From positions 1 through 34,875 of the forward strand of contig DATIZR010000074.1 in assembly GCA_035516965.1 (NCBI GenBank): a stretch of 34,875 nucleotides of DNA. The letters run 5' to 3'. The position numbers and the translations under genes were made by a program. The notes under the pieces were generated by a model. It was not told where the DNA came from. It saw nothing but the letters and a program-made list of their open reading frames with translations, and did not search any database. Shown here piece after piece: positions 17,393-26,380 of the stretch. Positions within the stretch are counted from its first letter, which is position 1. Each line of letters begins with the position of its first letter. The stretch comes from Nitrospirota bacterium (GTDB taxonomy: Bacteria > Nitrospirota > UBA9217).

Positions 17393-17479
17393 CATGACGA
17401 TCATGCCGGATTGGCGGCTGAGCGCTTTTTATTCATCAGCAGGGCGGAATGCAGAGAACCCGGCCTTTTTTCATTTTCG

Positions 17480-17640
17480 TCCTAACCCGGAAGCTAAAGG
17501 CGTCTCTCGCGGAGCACGCAGAGTTTATAACCAAAACCCGAAAGTCTTTCATGGCAAATTATTTTTGATTTTCTCTGCGAGCTCTGCACCTCTGCGAGAA
17601 ATTTTCTTGCCGTTTTGTAAAGAATTTGATTTGTTAGTTA
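17480..17640 (+). repeat. Hairpin repeat, left copy (inverted relative to 21128-21318)
   Basis: This ~160-bp segment runs from TCCTAACCCGG to TTGTTAGTT. Its reverse complement is found at 21128-21318, with shared blocks AAGCTAAAGGCG, CCGAAAGTCTTTC, CTCTGCGAGCTCTGC and GCGAGAAATTTTCTTGC. The copy is itself an imperfect palindrome: the GCGGAGCACGCAGAG side can pair with CTCTGCGAGCTCTGC, and AACCAAAA lies inside the arms. The left copy lacks ~30 bp present in the right one, mostly near the CCGG and CACGC blocks. It encodes no transposase, so it is a MITE-like or intergenic hairpin element. Confidence 0.85.
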
Positions 17641-17699
17641 CTAAGACCGCCTGAAGCGTTCCACGTGCAGGCATTCAGACCGTACGAGGGGACATCACC

Positions 17700-20600
17700 A
17701 TGCACACAGCGAAATTTCTTCCTCCCCGCGCCGCTCCCGTCCTCGACCGGGACCGCCTCCTGAACCGCCTCCACGCGTGGGATGACAAAAAGCTCGTGAT
17801 CATCCACGGCCAGGCCGGGCAGGGGAAAAGCACCCTGGCGGCCGGCTTTGCACGGGCAACGGAGTCGCCTTTCTTGTGGTACAACATGGACCAGGAGGAT
17901 GAAAATCCGGCGCTCTTTCTTTCCTCCCTGGGACAGGCACTGCAGCTCGTCTTTCCCGGCCTTGTCCCCGCTCTCCCGCGCATCTCCCATGACCGGCACG
18001 GTGTCGAAGCTCTCAGGCACACGGCGCGTCAATGGGTCCGCCAGGTTTTCGCTTCGCTCGCCGCTCCCTGCCTTATCATTTTCGATGATCTCAATAATAC
18101 GTCCTGCTCTCCCGAGCTTCTGCAGGTCCTCGCAACACTCTTCGAGGATGCGCCGTCCCACGTCCGGTTCATGGTCCTTTCGCGGACGCGGCCGGAACTG
18201 GCGATCGCGGGTCTGAGGGCAAGGCGGGCCGTCGCGGAGATGTCCGGCAGTGATCTCAAGTTCAGTGATGGCGAGGCGCAGGACCTCTTTAGTTCCGTGT
18301 TTGGAATGCATCTTGCTCCGGATGATGCCGCCCTTGTGAACAGGACAGCCGAAGGATGGCCCACGGCGCTCGTGCTGATGCATGAATACCTCGCGACTGC
18401 GTCGGCCCCCCTGCACGAATCCCTGAAGGGGCCGGGCAGGAACGCCCTCCACGCCCACGTCTTTGACTATCTGGCCCAGGAGGTCATTGCTCACCTGCCT
18501 GCGGACCTTCAGCAGTTCCTGCTGCGGACCTTCGTCTCCGACCATCTGCCGGCCCCGCTTATGACGCAGCTCACCGGGCTCCCCCAGGGAAAAACGGCCA
18601 GCCTCCTGGCCGAGCTCCGGCGGAGGAACCTCTTCATCGCCGCTGCCGACGACGCCGGCACGGTCATCCGCTATCACGCGCTCTTCCGGGAATTCCTTTC
18701 CAAAAAGCTGTGGACTTCCCTGAAGCCGTGTGAAGCCCGGAAACTGTACTCCCGCGCATCCGTCTATTTCGCACGCTCAGGGGACGCGGTGCGGGCCGTC
18801 GACCTTTTGCTCGCCTCAGGCCAGTTCGCGCAGGCCCTTCGCCTGATCGAGACCTCGGCACCGGGACTGATCTCCCGGGGGAAGACGCAGACACTTCTCC
18901 GCTGGCAGGGAGACCTTCCCAAAGATAACCGCAACCGGCCCTGGTTCCATCTGGCGCGTGCAGTTTCATGCCGGTTCACGGACCCCCGTGCCGCCCTTTC
19001 GTTCTTCGACCTCGCACAGAAGGGCTTCCGCTCCCGCACCATTGTTCCCAGCCGGGGTTCGGGTCTGATGCTGTCCCTCTGCGGCATCATCGAACAATGC
19101 TTCCATACGGGCGGCGACTTCAGCCGTATGGAGCGCACAGCGCGCCAGGCGCTCACGATCCTCAGCCGGGGCGCCCGGGAGCCCCAGGTGGCCCGGGCCA
19201 GGCTCCATCTGGCGCTCGGCATGGCATGGTTCTTCACCGGGAAGCTGCAGAAGAGCGCGGACTCGCTGACGCGGGCGCTCGATCTCTTCGGGAAGCAGGG
19301 GGATGTCTTTTACCAGATCACGTGCGCTGTGTACCTGACGCCCTGCGCGCTCTACGAGGGCGATTTCCCTCTTGCCCGAGAAGCGCTCCGGAGAGGCTTC
19401 GAAGCTCATGCCGCCATCCCCCACGAGATGGGCAGCAGGGCCGCGCTGCTCCTGACCAGCGCCATGACCGCGCTGTTCGAGGGCGATTTTACGGAAGCTC
19501 AGGAACGCATCGACGAATGCAGGAGGGTGGCGGACAGCCACACCCTGGAATCCATCGGTTTTCTCTCCCTTGATATCGAAGGGTGGCTCAAGATCGCGCA
19601 GGGCGATTACCGGGCGGCCGAGGTGCTGCTTGGCGAGTGCAAGCGCAGGGGCTCCCAGTCCGGCAACGAGTTCTTCCGTGCATCAGCGTCGCACCTGCTC
19701 GCGATCACCTATCTGTTCCAGGGGAAGCTGCGGCAGGCAAAATGCGAATCGGACTCCGCCCTCGCGGTCCGATCGTAGTCCGGGAGCAAGCTGTTCCACG
19801 CGATCTACCTGATCGCCAGCGGGGCGATCCATCTGAAGTCCGGGAAACTGCAGCGGGCCGAGCAGGAGTTGACGTCCGCACTCCGTTCGCTCAGGAGCCT
19901 CAGGGCCGCCCAGCAGGAGGCGAACGCCCACCTGATGCTGGCCATGCTGTACGAAAAGAAGAAGAAAAACGATCTCGTCCTGCGTCATCTCGCCGAAGGT
20001 TTTTCCATCGGCCAGGACCGGGGCTTCACCTATTACGCGCTGCTGACCACCGGGGAGCTGAGGGACCTGGCCCGGAAAGCCGCGACTGCGGGCATCTGCA
20101 CGGACTACTGCACGTCCCTGGCCGGAGACCACGGGACCGGAGCCGGGTATCAGCTCCTGTCCGTACAATGCCTCGGCGGGTTCAAGGTATTCCGCGGCGG
20201 CAAGCCCGTCAGCGACGGGGAGTGGAAGAGCAAACGCGCCAGGACCCTGCTCAAGCTGCTGGTGGCGCAGGACGGCAAGATCTCCCGGGAGCTAGCCGCG
20301 GACATTCTCTGGCCGGCAAAGGGGTCGCAGAACGGAGGCAGCCTGCTCAACGCCATGCTGTACCGGCTCCGGAAAACGCTCGACCCGCGGCCTCTGGCAG
20401 GGAGGGACATCTTCATCATCCGGCAGCAGGGCGACCTGCTCGGGCTCAACCGGCGCCGCGTCCGCACCGATGTCGGGCAATTCCTTGCGCAGGCCGAACA
20501 CGTTGCCCGGCTGAGAACGGCGCACCCGCGGAAGGAGCTCCTGAAGGAGTACGAAAAGACCCTCTCGCTCTATGCCGGAGATTTCCTGCCCGAAGACCTT

Positions 20601-20912
20601 TACGCCGGATGGAGCGCCGAGACGCGGGACCGGCTGCGCCTGCAGTACCTGCGCACGCTCGAGGAGGCGGGCACCCTTGCAGATTCGCTGGGAGAGGGGG
20701 AAAAGGCCGTAGCTCTTCATGAGACGCTCTTCCTGGCAGACCCCGCGAATGAGCAGACCTGCCGCTGGCTGATGGCCCGGTACCGTGCTTCAGGACAGCG
20801 GACAGAGGCGATCCGGACCTACGAACGGTGTGAGCGGGCCTTGAGCCGTGACCTGGACCTGGAGCCGGAGGAGCGGACGAAGAAATTATTCCGGAGCATT
20901 ATTGGAGGCTAA
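17700..20912 (+). pseudogene. MalT-like ATPase / TPR / wHTH-BTAD transcriptional regulator interrupted by an in-frame TAG
   Basis: Two frames, 17700-19778 and from 19779 to 20912, are in the same phase and separated only by a TAG at 19776-19778 (codon 693). Both sides read as one TPR-rich protein of about 1070 codons: ...DSALAVRS, stop, SGSKLFHAIYLIASG. The N-terminus has a STAND-type ATPase with Walker A GQAGQGKST (37-45) and Walker B CLIIFDD, then MalT-like TPR helices. The C-terminus has an OmpR-type winged helix (about 820-913) and a bacterial transcriptional activator domain (about 923-1068), as in SARP-like regulators. Codons 1-692 lack the DNA-binding part. GAGGGG precedes the ATG by 8 nt. 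The frame is otherwise intact over 3.2 kb, so the mutation is recent, an assembly error, or read through. Target genes are unknown. Confidence 0.88.
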
Positions 20913-20930
20913 TTGAAAACTGGCAATATG

Positions 20931-21052
20931 TCATTGCGAGGAGCGATTTTTGCGACGCGGCAATCTCGAAGTTCTTGATTTATCTAAAACCGATATTGCG
21001 GAGTTTATCCCGGGCCACAAAGCGAGATTGCTTCGCCTTCGGCTCGCAATGA
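20931..21052. repeat. MITE-like palindromic repeat (TCATTGCGAG ... CTCGCAATGA)
   Basis: A 122-bp element has perfect inverted ends TCATTGCGAG (20931-20940) and CTCGCAATGA (21043-21052), plus inner inverted words CAATCTCG (20961-20968) and CGAGATTG (21023-21030). Palindromes of the TCATTGCGAGGAGCGA type are dispersed in many bacterial genomes. It starts 18 bp after the regulator stop. No target duplication is evident. Open frames crossing it are not credible genes. Confidence 0.85.
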
Positions 21053-21127
21053 CGGCGCGGGATCTCTCGCAAAAACGGCTAAAGCCTGCTCGTGATACTG
21101 CTTCGGCTTTCGTGCATGGCTTTGAGG

Positions 21128-21318
21128 AACTAACAAGTCAAATTCTTTACAAAACTGCAAGAAAATTTCTCGCAGAGGCGCAGAGCTCGCAGAGAAAACC
21201 AAAAAATAATTCGCCAGGAAAGACTTTCGGGTTTTGGTTCTAAACTCTGCGTCCTCCGCGTGCTCCGCGAGAGACGCCTTTAGCTTCTGGTTCTGATTCG
21301 GCTTGTCCGGGTTAGGAA
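21128..21318 (-). repeat. Hairpin repeat, right copy (inverted relative to 17480-17640)
   Basis: Read on the minus strand this ~190-bp segment matches 17480-17640 from CCTAACCCGG to TTGTTAGTT. Its arms (complements of CTCTGCGTCCTCCGCGTGCT and CGCAGAGGCGCAGAGCTCGC) can fold into a long imperfect stem with inner AACCAAAA/TTTTGGTT pairing. It abuts the mltA stop codon at 21319 and might help end mltA transcription. Between the two repeats (21053-21127) I see nothing else. Confidence 0.85.
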
Positions 21319-22524
21319 CTATTCCTGCTTCTTCCTCATCAGAAAATAGAGCTCCCCTTCCTGCTGCATGTATCCCGCGCCCAGTTCCGCCTCCGGCCCC
21401 TGGCCCCAGAACAGGTCGACCCTGCCCGGACCCCTGATGGCGCCCCCGGTGTCCTGGTTCACGACGAAACGCGTAAAGGGCACCCACCCTCTGATGATGT
21501 TGTTCTCGATCACGGGTTTCTCCGTGGCGATCAAGGCAAGCGCGCCCTTGGGAAAGAGTTTGCTGTCCGTGGCAATTGAGCGGAACGGCGTGAGCGGCAC
21601 GCCGATGTTTCCCACCGATGGTCCGCTCCCGGTCTTGAAAAAAATATAGCTGGGGTCCTGGGTCAGTATGTCCCGGATCTGCTCAGGATTATCACGCAGG
21701 TACTGGCGGATCATCTGCATGGACATCGCTTCCCGCGGGATAATGCCCGAATTGATTAAATAGCTGCCCACTCCCTTGAAGGGTCTTCCGTTCCCCCCGT
21801 CATAGAGGATGCTCAACACCATGCCGTCCCCGAGGTCGACCTTTCCCGATCCCTGGACCTGCAGAAAGTAAATGTCCACGAGGTCGTTGCACCACAAGAT
21901 CTCCAGGTCCTTCTTTGCCAGCGCGTTCTTCCGGTCGATCTCCTCGCGCGAGAAGTAGGGGATCACCTTTTTCCCCTCGAGCCTGCCGAGGAGCTTGTTC
22001 TTCGGGAACCCGTTCCCAAACTGGGTCAGGTCCACTTCGATGATATCGTCGGGACGGCGGTAGAGGGGATACCGGAAGACGTCATCCGCGGCGAGCCTGC
22101 AGGACAGGTGCGGTTCGTAATACCCGGTGAAGAGCACCCTGCCGCGGCCATTCGACCCCACTGACCGGTAGAGAATAAAATTCTTCTTGATTTGCCTGGC
22201 CTTTTCCGCCTCGCTCAGGGATCCGTTCTCGATGATGAGCAGAAAGTTCTGGATCGTCAGGGTCATATCCAGGGCGGTCACATGATCGGAGCCGAAGGGG
22301 AGCACCGTGTCCGGCGGCAGTTTCCGGTAGTACTCCAGGCTCTGCCGCGCGGCGCCGCTCATGTCCCTGAACCCGCGGTCATCATTCGGCGCAGCAGCGC
22401 GCCACCAGGAGATCCGCTCCAAAGCGTCTTCTGGTTTCGAAACCAACACCGGTCGCGCACAGGAGGATAGCAGAACAAGGAGGAGAATCGCGGCGATACG
22501 TTTTAGTGGGTAGTGGACGTTCAT
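21319..22524 (-). CDS. mltA: Membrane-bound lytic murein transglycosylase A (lipoprotein)
   Basis: MltA cleaves peptidoglycan between MurNAc and GlcNAc to form 1,6-anhydro ends, anchored to the outer membrane. From the ATG at 22522-22524 the product is 401 residues. The signal peptide KRIAAILLLVLLSSC ends in a lipobox. The MltA domain starts near GYYEPHL and includes LVDIYFLQVQGSGKV and YDGGNGRPFKGVGSYL. The C-terminal 3D-type domain has VNQDTGGAIRGPGRVDLFWGQG with the catalytic Asp region intact. The open frame extends 22 codons further, but a promoter at 22562-22590 and the normal signal peptide support the shorter start. The right hairpin repeat follows immediately. Confidence 0.95.
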   Translation of the reverse strand: MNVHYPLKRIAAILLLVLLSSCARPVLVSKPEDALERISWWRAAAPNDDRGFRDMSGAARQSLEYYRKLPPDTVLPFGSDHVTALDMTLTIQNFLLIIENGSLSEAEKARQIKKNFILYRSVGSNGRGRVLFTGYYEPHLSCRLAADDVFRYPLYRRPDDIIEVDLTQFGNGFPKNKLLGRLEGKKVIPYFSREEIDRKNALAKKDLEILWCNDLVDIYFLQVQGSGKVDLGDGMVLSILYDGGNGRPFKGVGSYLINSGIIPREAMSMQMIRQYLRDNPEQIRDILTQDPSYIFFKTGSGPSVGNIGVPLTPFRSIATDSKLFPKGALALIATEKPVIENNIIRGWVPFTRFVVNQDTGGAIRGPGRVDLFWGQGPEAELGAGYMQQEGELYFLMRKKQE

Positions 22525-22561
22525 GGGATTCCCAGGTTTCGACGATAGGTGTTGATGCGGT

Positions 22562-22590
22562 ACTGTATGGCTTTTTCCCTTTCTTGTCAA
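22562..22590 (-). promoter_or_regulatory. Promoter of mltA
   Basis: On the minus strand, -35 TTGACA (22585-22590), 17 bp spacer, -10 TACAGT (22562-22567). Predicted start is near 22555, about 30 nt before the mltA ATG. Confidence 0.6.
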
Positions 22591-22669
22591 CAGCCGGTGC
22601 GGCGGAGACTGGACAGCGTTGCTTCATCACGCTTTACATCTCTGCCACCCCTGCCACGGCCTGCTGCTG

Positions 22670-23578
22670 TCAACCCTTGCGGTCCAGTCCCCCGTCCACT
22701 TCCCGCACATCCGCCCTGAGCGAGTTCCACTCCGGCTCATGCCGGTGCTGGAGGGACCGGGCCCTGTCCTTGTCGCTGTTCGCGTAGCAGTACAGGCACC
22801 CGTGGCCGCACGTGTCGTAGGCGCCGATGTCCGTGCTCCGTGTGCACCCGCATTCCCTGCGGGACGCCGCTGCCCGGACATCGATGGGGCTGCCAAAAAG
22901 CAGCGAGAGACGCCTGCCGTCGATGCAGCGCACCTTCCCGATCTGCTCCGATACGAGCCCGTCATTGCAGCAGGCCATGAGTCTGATCCCGTACCGGGCT
23001 GCCTTTTCCGCGAGCCTCTCGGCATATGCCCGCTTCACGTCCCCCGAGAGATCGACGAAGGCGTGGTCGGTGTACTTTTTAAAGTTTTCGATGGCCTTGC
23101 GGTAGGGATGGGCGAAACTGATGATGCACTGCTTCGCATGCCCCTGCAGAAGCTCGGCGCACCGCACGAAGCGCTCCTGGTGCGTCTCGAAGGACAGTTT
23201 GTCCGTTATGCAGACCGGATCGTACCGCCAGATGATGTGGTCCGGCGAGTAGCGTCGGGCGATATGGATATAGTCCCCGACCGCCTCTCTGGGGTCCGGA
23301 ACGTGGAATTCGAGCTCATGGTTCCCCGTGATGGTGAAGTGGAAGAAGAGGTTCCTCGTAGTCTTCTCGACATCTTCCAGCCTGCCCAGGAGCTGACCAT
23401 AATTCTTCGACCAGAAGACCAGCGCGTTCACGTCCCCCGGGAGGAGCGAGACACGTGACATCCGTCCGGAGTAGGGCTGCTGGACATAGACGAAGCCGGC
23501 CCTGAGCCGGTTCACGAACCATTCCGAATAGAATCCGGGGATATCCGTCCTTCGGCTGGCCGATATCACCTGGGCCAT
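22670..23578 (-). CDS. DUF1848 family radical-SAM-like protein
   Basis: The 302-residue product belongs to DUF1848, a family of unknown function. It begins with VISASRRTDIPGFYSEWFVNRLRAGF, continues with NALVFWSKNYGQLL and HIIWRYDPV, and ends with a Cys cluster (C243, C245, C257, C261, C264). The last three form CGHGCLYC, the Cx3Cx2C pattern that holds a 4Fe-4S cluster in radical SAM enzymes, but at the C-terminus instead of the N-terminus. The ATG at 23576-23578 follows GGGAGA by 9 nt. It lies upstream of mltA on the same strand and divergent from the efflux operon (148 bp between start codons). The reaction is unknown. Confidence 0.88.
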   Translation of the reverse strand: MAQVISASRRTDIPGFYSEWFVNRLRAGFVYVQQPYSGRMSRVSLLPGDVNALVFWSKNYGQLLGRLEDVEKTTRNLFFHFTITGNHELEFHVPDPREAVGDYIHIARRYSPDHIIWRYDPVCITDKLSFETHQERFVRCAELLQGHAKQCIISFAHPYRKAIENFKKYTDHAFVDLSGDVKRAYAERLAEKAARYGIRLMACCNDGLVSEQIGKVRCIDGRRLSLLFGSPIDVRAAASRRECGCTRSTDIGAYDTCGHGCLYCYANSDKDRARSLQHRHEPEWNSLRADVREVDGGLDRKG

Positions 23579-23726
23579 GATTGTTTCTCCCTGAGCACGT
23601 GATACTATAAATCCGAGCGCGCCGGTTGTGAAGAAAAATGTCACAGATGACCCCTTTTCTTTTTATTTGTTTTATCGTATTATAGTGAGCACTTACATTA
23701 TCTCCGGAAATCGCCGAGGGAGCCCT

Positions 23727-25016
23727 ATGAGACGTTTTCCCATCATAGCCTTGTTGTGCTCGATCCTGATCCCGTCCGCAGCCGGGGCCCTGACGCTCGA
23801 GGAAGGGCTCAGGATCGTGGCCGATTCCGGCAGGGACGTGAAGATCGCCCGGATGCAGGAGGACGCCGCGCGTGCCGGCGTGTCCCTCGCCCGTTCTCCC
23901 TGGCTCCCGCAGGTGAGCGTCTACGGCAACGAGACCCGTCTCAGGTATCAGCCCACGGCGCGTTTCGGCTCCGTTGTGGCTCCCACGTCGCAGGACCAGT
24001 TCCTCACCTACGGCGTAACCGCGAACCAGCTGCTCTATGACTTCGGGAAGACCTCGTCTTCCATTGACGCGGCCGGCTATAATCTCAAGGCGAGCGAGAT
24101 CGAGACCCGGCGGACACGGAACCGGTCTGCGCTCGATTTCATTCTCGTCTACTATGATCTCCTCGAGTCCGAGAAGCTGCTGCAGGTGGCCGCGGAAGAG
24201 GTGAAGCAGTACGAGGCGCATAAGCACGACGCGGACGTGCGTTATGCCGGCGGCGTAGTGACCAGGAACGAGGTACTCCAGGCCGAAGTGGCGCTCGCCG
24301 ATTCCCGCCAGCGCTACCTGGTTGCCGAGAACAGCCGGTCCCTCCTGGCATCGCGGGTCAACAGCCTCCTGCTGCGCCACCTGGACGAGCCCGTTCAGCC
24401 GGAAGAGGTCAGGGAGAGCCCGTCGGCAGGAATCACCCTCGACGCCGCCTGGGCCGTGGCCGAGGCGGAGAGCCCTGAGCTCCAGGCGCTCGATTCGGAC
24501 ATCCTGTCGAAGGAGGAGAGCATCAAATCCACCCGGGCCGAATATCTCCCCACCTTTTACCTGTCGGGGGGGTACCAGTACCAGGAGAATGAGTTCATGG
24601 TCTACCCCCGGAACTGGTCGCTCATTGCCGGCGCAAGCTTCAACCTATTCTCCGGGGGGGCAACCAGCGCGCGGGTCCACATCGGAACAAGCGAGCTGGC
24701 ATCGCTCAGGGCAACGCGGGACAAGATCCTGGACGCCGTGCGGCTCGACGTGAAGGGGGCCTATCTCAACCTCCAGAGCTCGACGCAGCAGATCGAAGTG
24801 ACGAAGACGGCGGTCACCCAGGCCGAGGAGAACCTCCGCCTGCAGCGGCTCCGGTACCAGGAAGGCGTGGGTACGGCAACGGAAGTGCTCGATGCGGTGA
24901 CGCTCCTGACCGCCACGGGGACCGGCACCTGGAAGGCCCGGTATGGGTTCGCCCGGGCCGAGGCGGGCCTGCTCTACGCAATGGGCAGGGACCTTACGGG
25001 AATGTATGGGAAGTAG
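23727..25016 (+). CDS. TolC-family outer-membrane efflux protein
   Basis: The 429-residue product is an outer-membrane factor of the TolC/OEP family. A signal peptide (MRRFPIIALLCSILIPSAAGA) is followed by LTLEEGLRIVADSGRDVKIAR, the usual start of the mature OEP fold. Two repeats of long helices follow, the second including EENLRLQRLRYQEGVGTATEVLDA. The frame is open from 23628, but GAGGGAG precedes the ATG at 23727 and the signal peptide starts there. It leads a co-directional run with the HlyD- and DHA2-type genes, so it probably forms the outer-membrane exit of that pump. No regulator gene is adjacent. An AT-rich stretch with TATTAT (23678-23683) may be its promoter, but the -35 is poor. 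Confidence 0.93.
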   Translation: MRRFPIIALLCSILIPSAAGALTLEEGLRIVADSGRDVKIARMQEDAARAGVSLARSPWLPQVSVYGNETRLRYQPTARFGSVVAPTSQDQFLTYGVTANQLLYDFGKTSSSIDAAGYNLKASEIETRRTRNRSALDFILVYYDLLESEKLLQVAAEEVKQYEAHKHDADVRYAGGVVTRNEVLQAEVALADSRQRYLVAENSRSLLASRVNSLLLRHLDEPVQPEEVRESPSAGITLDAAWAVAEAESPELQALDSDILSKEESIKSTRAEYLPTFYLSGGYQYQENEFMVYPRNWSLIAGASFNLFSGGATSARVHIGTSELASLRATRDKILDAVRLDVKGAYLNLQSSTQQIEVTKTAVTQAEENLRLQRLRYQEGVGTATEVLDAVTLLTATGTGTWKARYGFARAEAGLLYAMGRDLTGMYGK

Positions 25017-25153
25017 CGTTTTCCCTGAATGCGGGGAGGTTGCCCGTTCGGGTCCCGGTTCCGCCGTATGCGCCGGGACGGCGCCGGGTCGGTGTCCGTC
25101 GATACGGCCTCGTTCCGATAACGGGATCGTGAATCAAGAGCAAGGAGATCAGC

Positions 25154-26158
25154 ATGGCGGAACAGCAGGCAGCGAACAACGGAAAAAAGAAAAAGGCGTT
25201 CATCATAGTCGGGATCGTCGTGATCGTGGGGGCGATCCTCGGCTACTTCTATTCCCAGTACCGCAGGACCCATGTCTCGACCGATGATGCCTTCATCGAC
25301 GGCAATATCCACACCATCGCGGCCAAGATCAATGGAACGGTGAAGAGGATCTACGTCGACGACAACCAGCACGTGAAGCAGGGCGACCTCCTGCTCGAGA
25401 TCGATCCGGAGGACTACAGCGTCCGGTACCGCGAGGCGTCGTCGAGCGCGAATGCCGAAAAGGCGAAGCTGTCCGAGATGGAGAACCGGATCGCGGCGGC
25501 ACAGGCAAACCTCGAACTGCAGCGTGCCAACTTCAAGCTCGCCGAGATCGAGAAGGCGCGGGCGGAGAGCCTGTTCCAGAAAGAGGTCCTCCCCCGGGAC
25601 CGGTACGACCGGGCCATGACGAACTATGACGTGGCAGCGGCCCAGGTGAAGGCGGCGGAAGAGCAGCTGCGCACCGCGGAATCGCAGCGGCTGACGCAGG
25701 CCTCCACGGCCCGGCAAAAGGAAGCAACGGCGGAGCTGGCCGGGCTCAACTTCCAGTACACGAAGATCTACGCGCCCGCGGACGGCTACATCGCAAAAAA
25801 ATCCGCCCAGCTCGGCAACCAGATCCAGGCTGGCCAGCCTCTCATGGCCGTTGTGGGGCTGCAGGACATCTGGGTGACGGCGAACTTCAAGGAGACCGAG
25901 ATGACGAACATCCGGCCGGGTCAGGCGGTCACCATCTCCGTCGATATGTACCCGGGAAAGAAGTTCACGGGCAGGGTCGACAGCATCATGGCCGGTACGG
26001 GGGTCAGTTTCTCGCTCTTCCCGCCCGAGAATGCCACCGGCAATTACGTGAAGGTCGTGCAGCGGATCCCGGTCAAGATCGTTTTCGACCAGGGCCAGGA
26101 CAAGGACCATGTCCTCAGGATCGGCATGTCCGCGGAGCCCACGGTGATCGCAAAATAA
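25154..26158 (+). CDS. HlyD/EmrA-family membrane fusion protein
   Basis: The 334-residue periplasmic adaptor links the inner-membrane pump to the TolC-like channel. It has a short cytoplasmic N-terminus, one membrane segment (about 16-35), then HVSTDDAFIDGNIHTIAAKINGTV, the EmrA-like start of the lipoyl/barrel-sandwich part. VDDNQHVKQGDLLLEIDPEDY follows, then a helical hairpin rich in Ala, Glu and Lys (about 90-185) and the returning half-motif IYAPADGYIAKKSAQLGNQIQAGQPL. AAGGAG lies before the ATG. The 137-bp gap after the tolC-like gene shows nothing clear. Confidence 0.94.
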   Translation: MAEQQAANNGKKKKAFIIVGIVVIVGAILGYFYSQYRRTHVSTDDAFIDGNIHTIAAKINGTVKRIYVDDNQHVKQGDLLLEIDPEDYSVRYREASSSANAEKAKLSEMENRIAAAQANLELQRANFKLAEIEKARAESLFQKEVLPRDRYDRAMTNYDVAAAQVKAAEEQLRTAESQRLTQASTARQKEATAELAGLNFQYTKIYAPADGYIAKKSAQLGNQIQAGQPLMAVVGLQDIWVTANFKETEMTNIRPGQAVTISVDMYPGKKFTGRVDSIMAGTGVSFSLFPPENATGNYVKVVQRIPVKIVFDQGQDKDHVLRIGMSAEPTVIAK

Positions 26159-26167
26159 CTACCGTGC

Positions 26168-26286
26168 AACCACAGATGAACATACCCTGCTGCTGCCAGG
26201 ACGTTACAAACCAGAGTTTGCATCCATGCGGCGAAGCCGCGTACGAACATAGCTCCCGCGGTTCTCATCCGTGTCCATCTGTGGTT
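26168..26286. repeat. MITE-like repeat with AACCACAGATG/CATCTGTGGTT ends
   Basis: Perfect 11-bp inverted ends lie at 26168-26178 and 26276-26286, 119 bp overall, with CATCCGTGTCCATCTGTGG at the right end. It fills the emrA-emrB gap. A second partial phrase (CCTCGGTGTCAGCTGTGATC) follows at about 26323. Similar phrases occur at 6175-6200, 8880-8957 and 14504-14546. No target duplication is obvious. Confidence 0.75.
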
Positions 26287-26380
26287 AAATAAGAACGCAA
26301 GCGATTTCGTTCTTTCGCTGTTCCTCGGTGTCAGCTGTGATCTCTTTGGTTAATTTTTTATGAAGTGAGAAGGAATCTCC

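Noticed and set aside
19776-19778. TAG as a recoded sense codon (pyrrolysine or general UAG reassignment)
   Set aside because: TAG ends secG, hemE, hemG and the peptide-binding gene normally, no pyl genes are in view, and the surrounding family is not known to use it. Point mutation or error is simpler.
20950-21243. 97-codon open frame after the regulator
   Set aside because: It is built from the TCATTGCGAG element and the right hairpin repeat; there is no ribosome site and no protein-like pattern.
23655-23683. Promoter for the TolC-like gene
   Set aside because: TATTAT is a good -10, but the sequence 17 bp upstream (TTTTCT) is a poor -35, so I do not list it as a feature.
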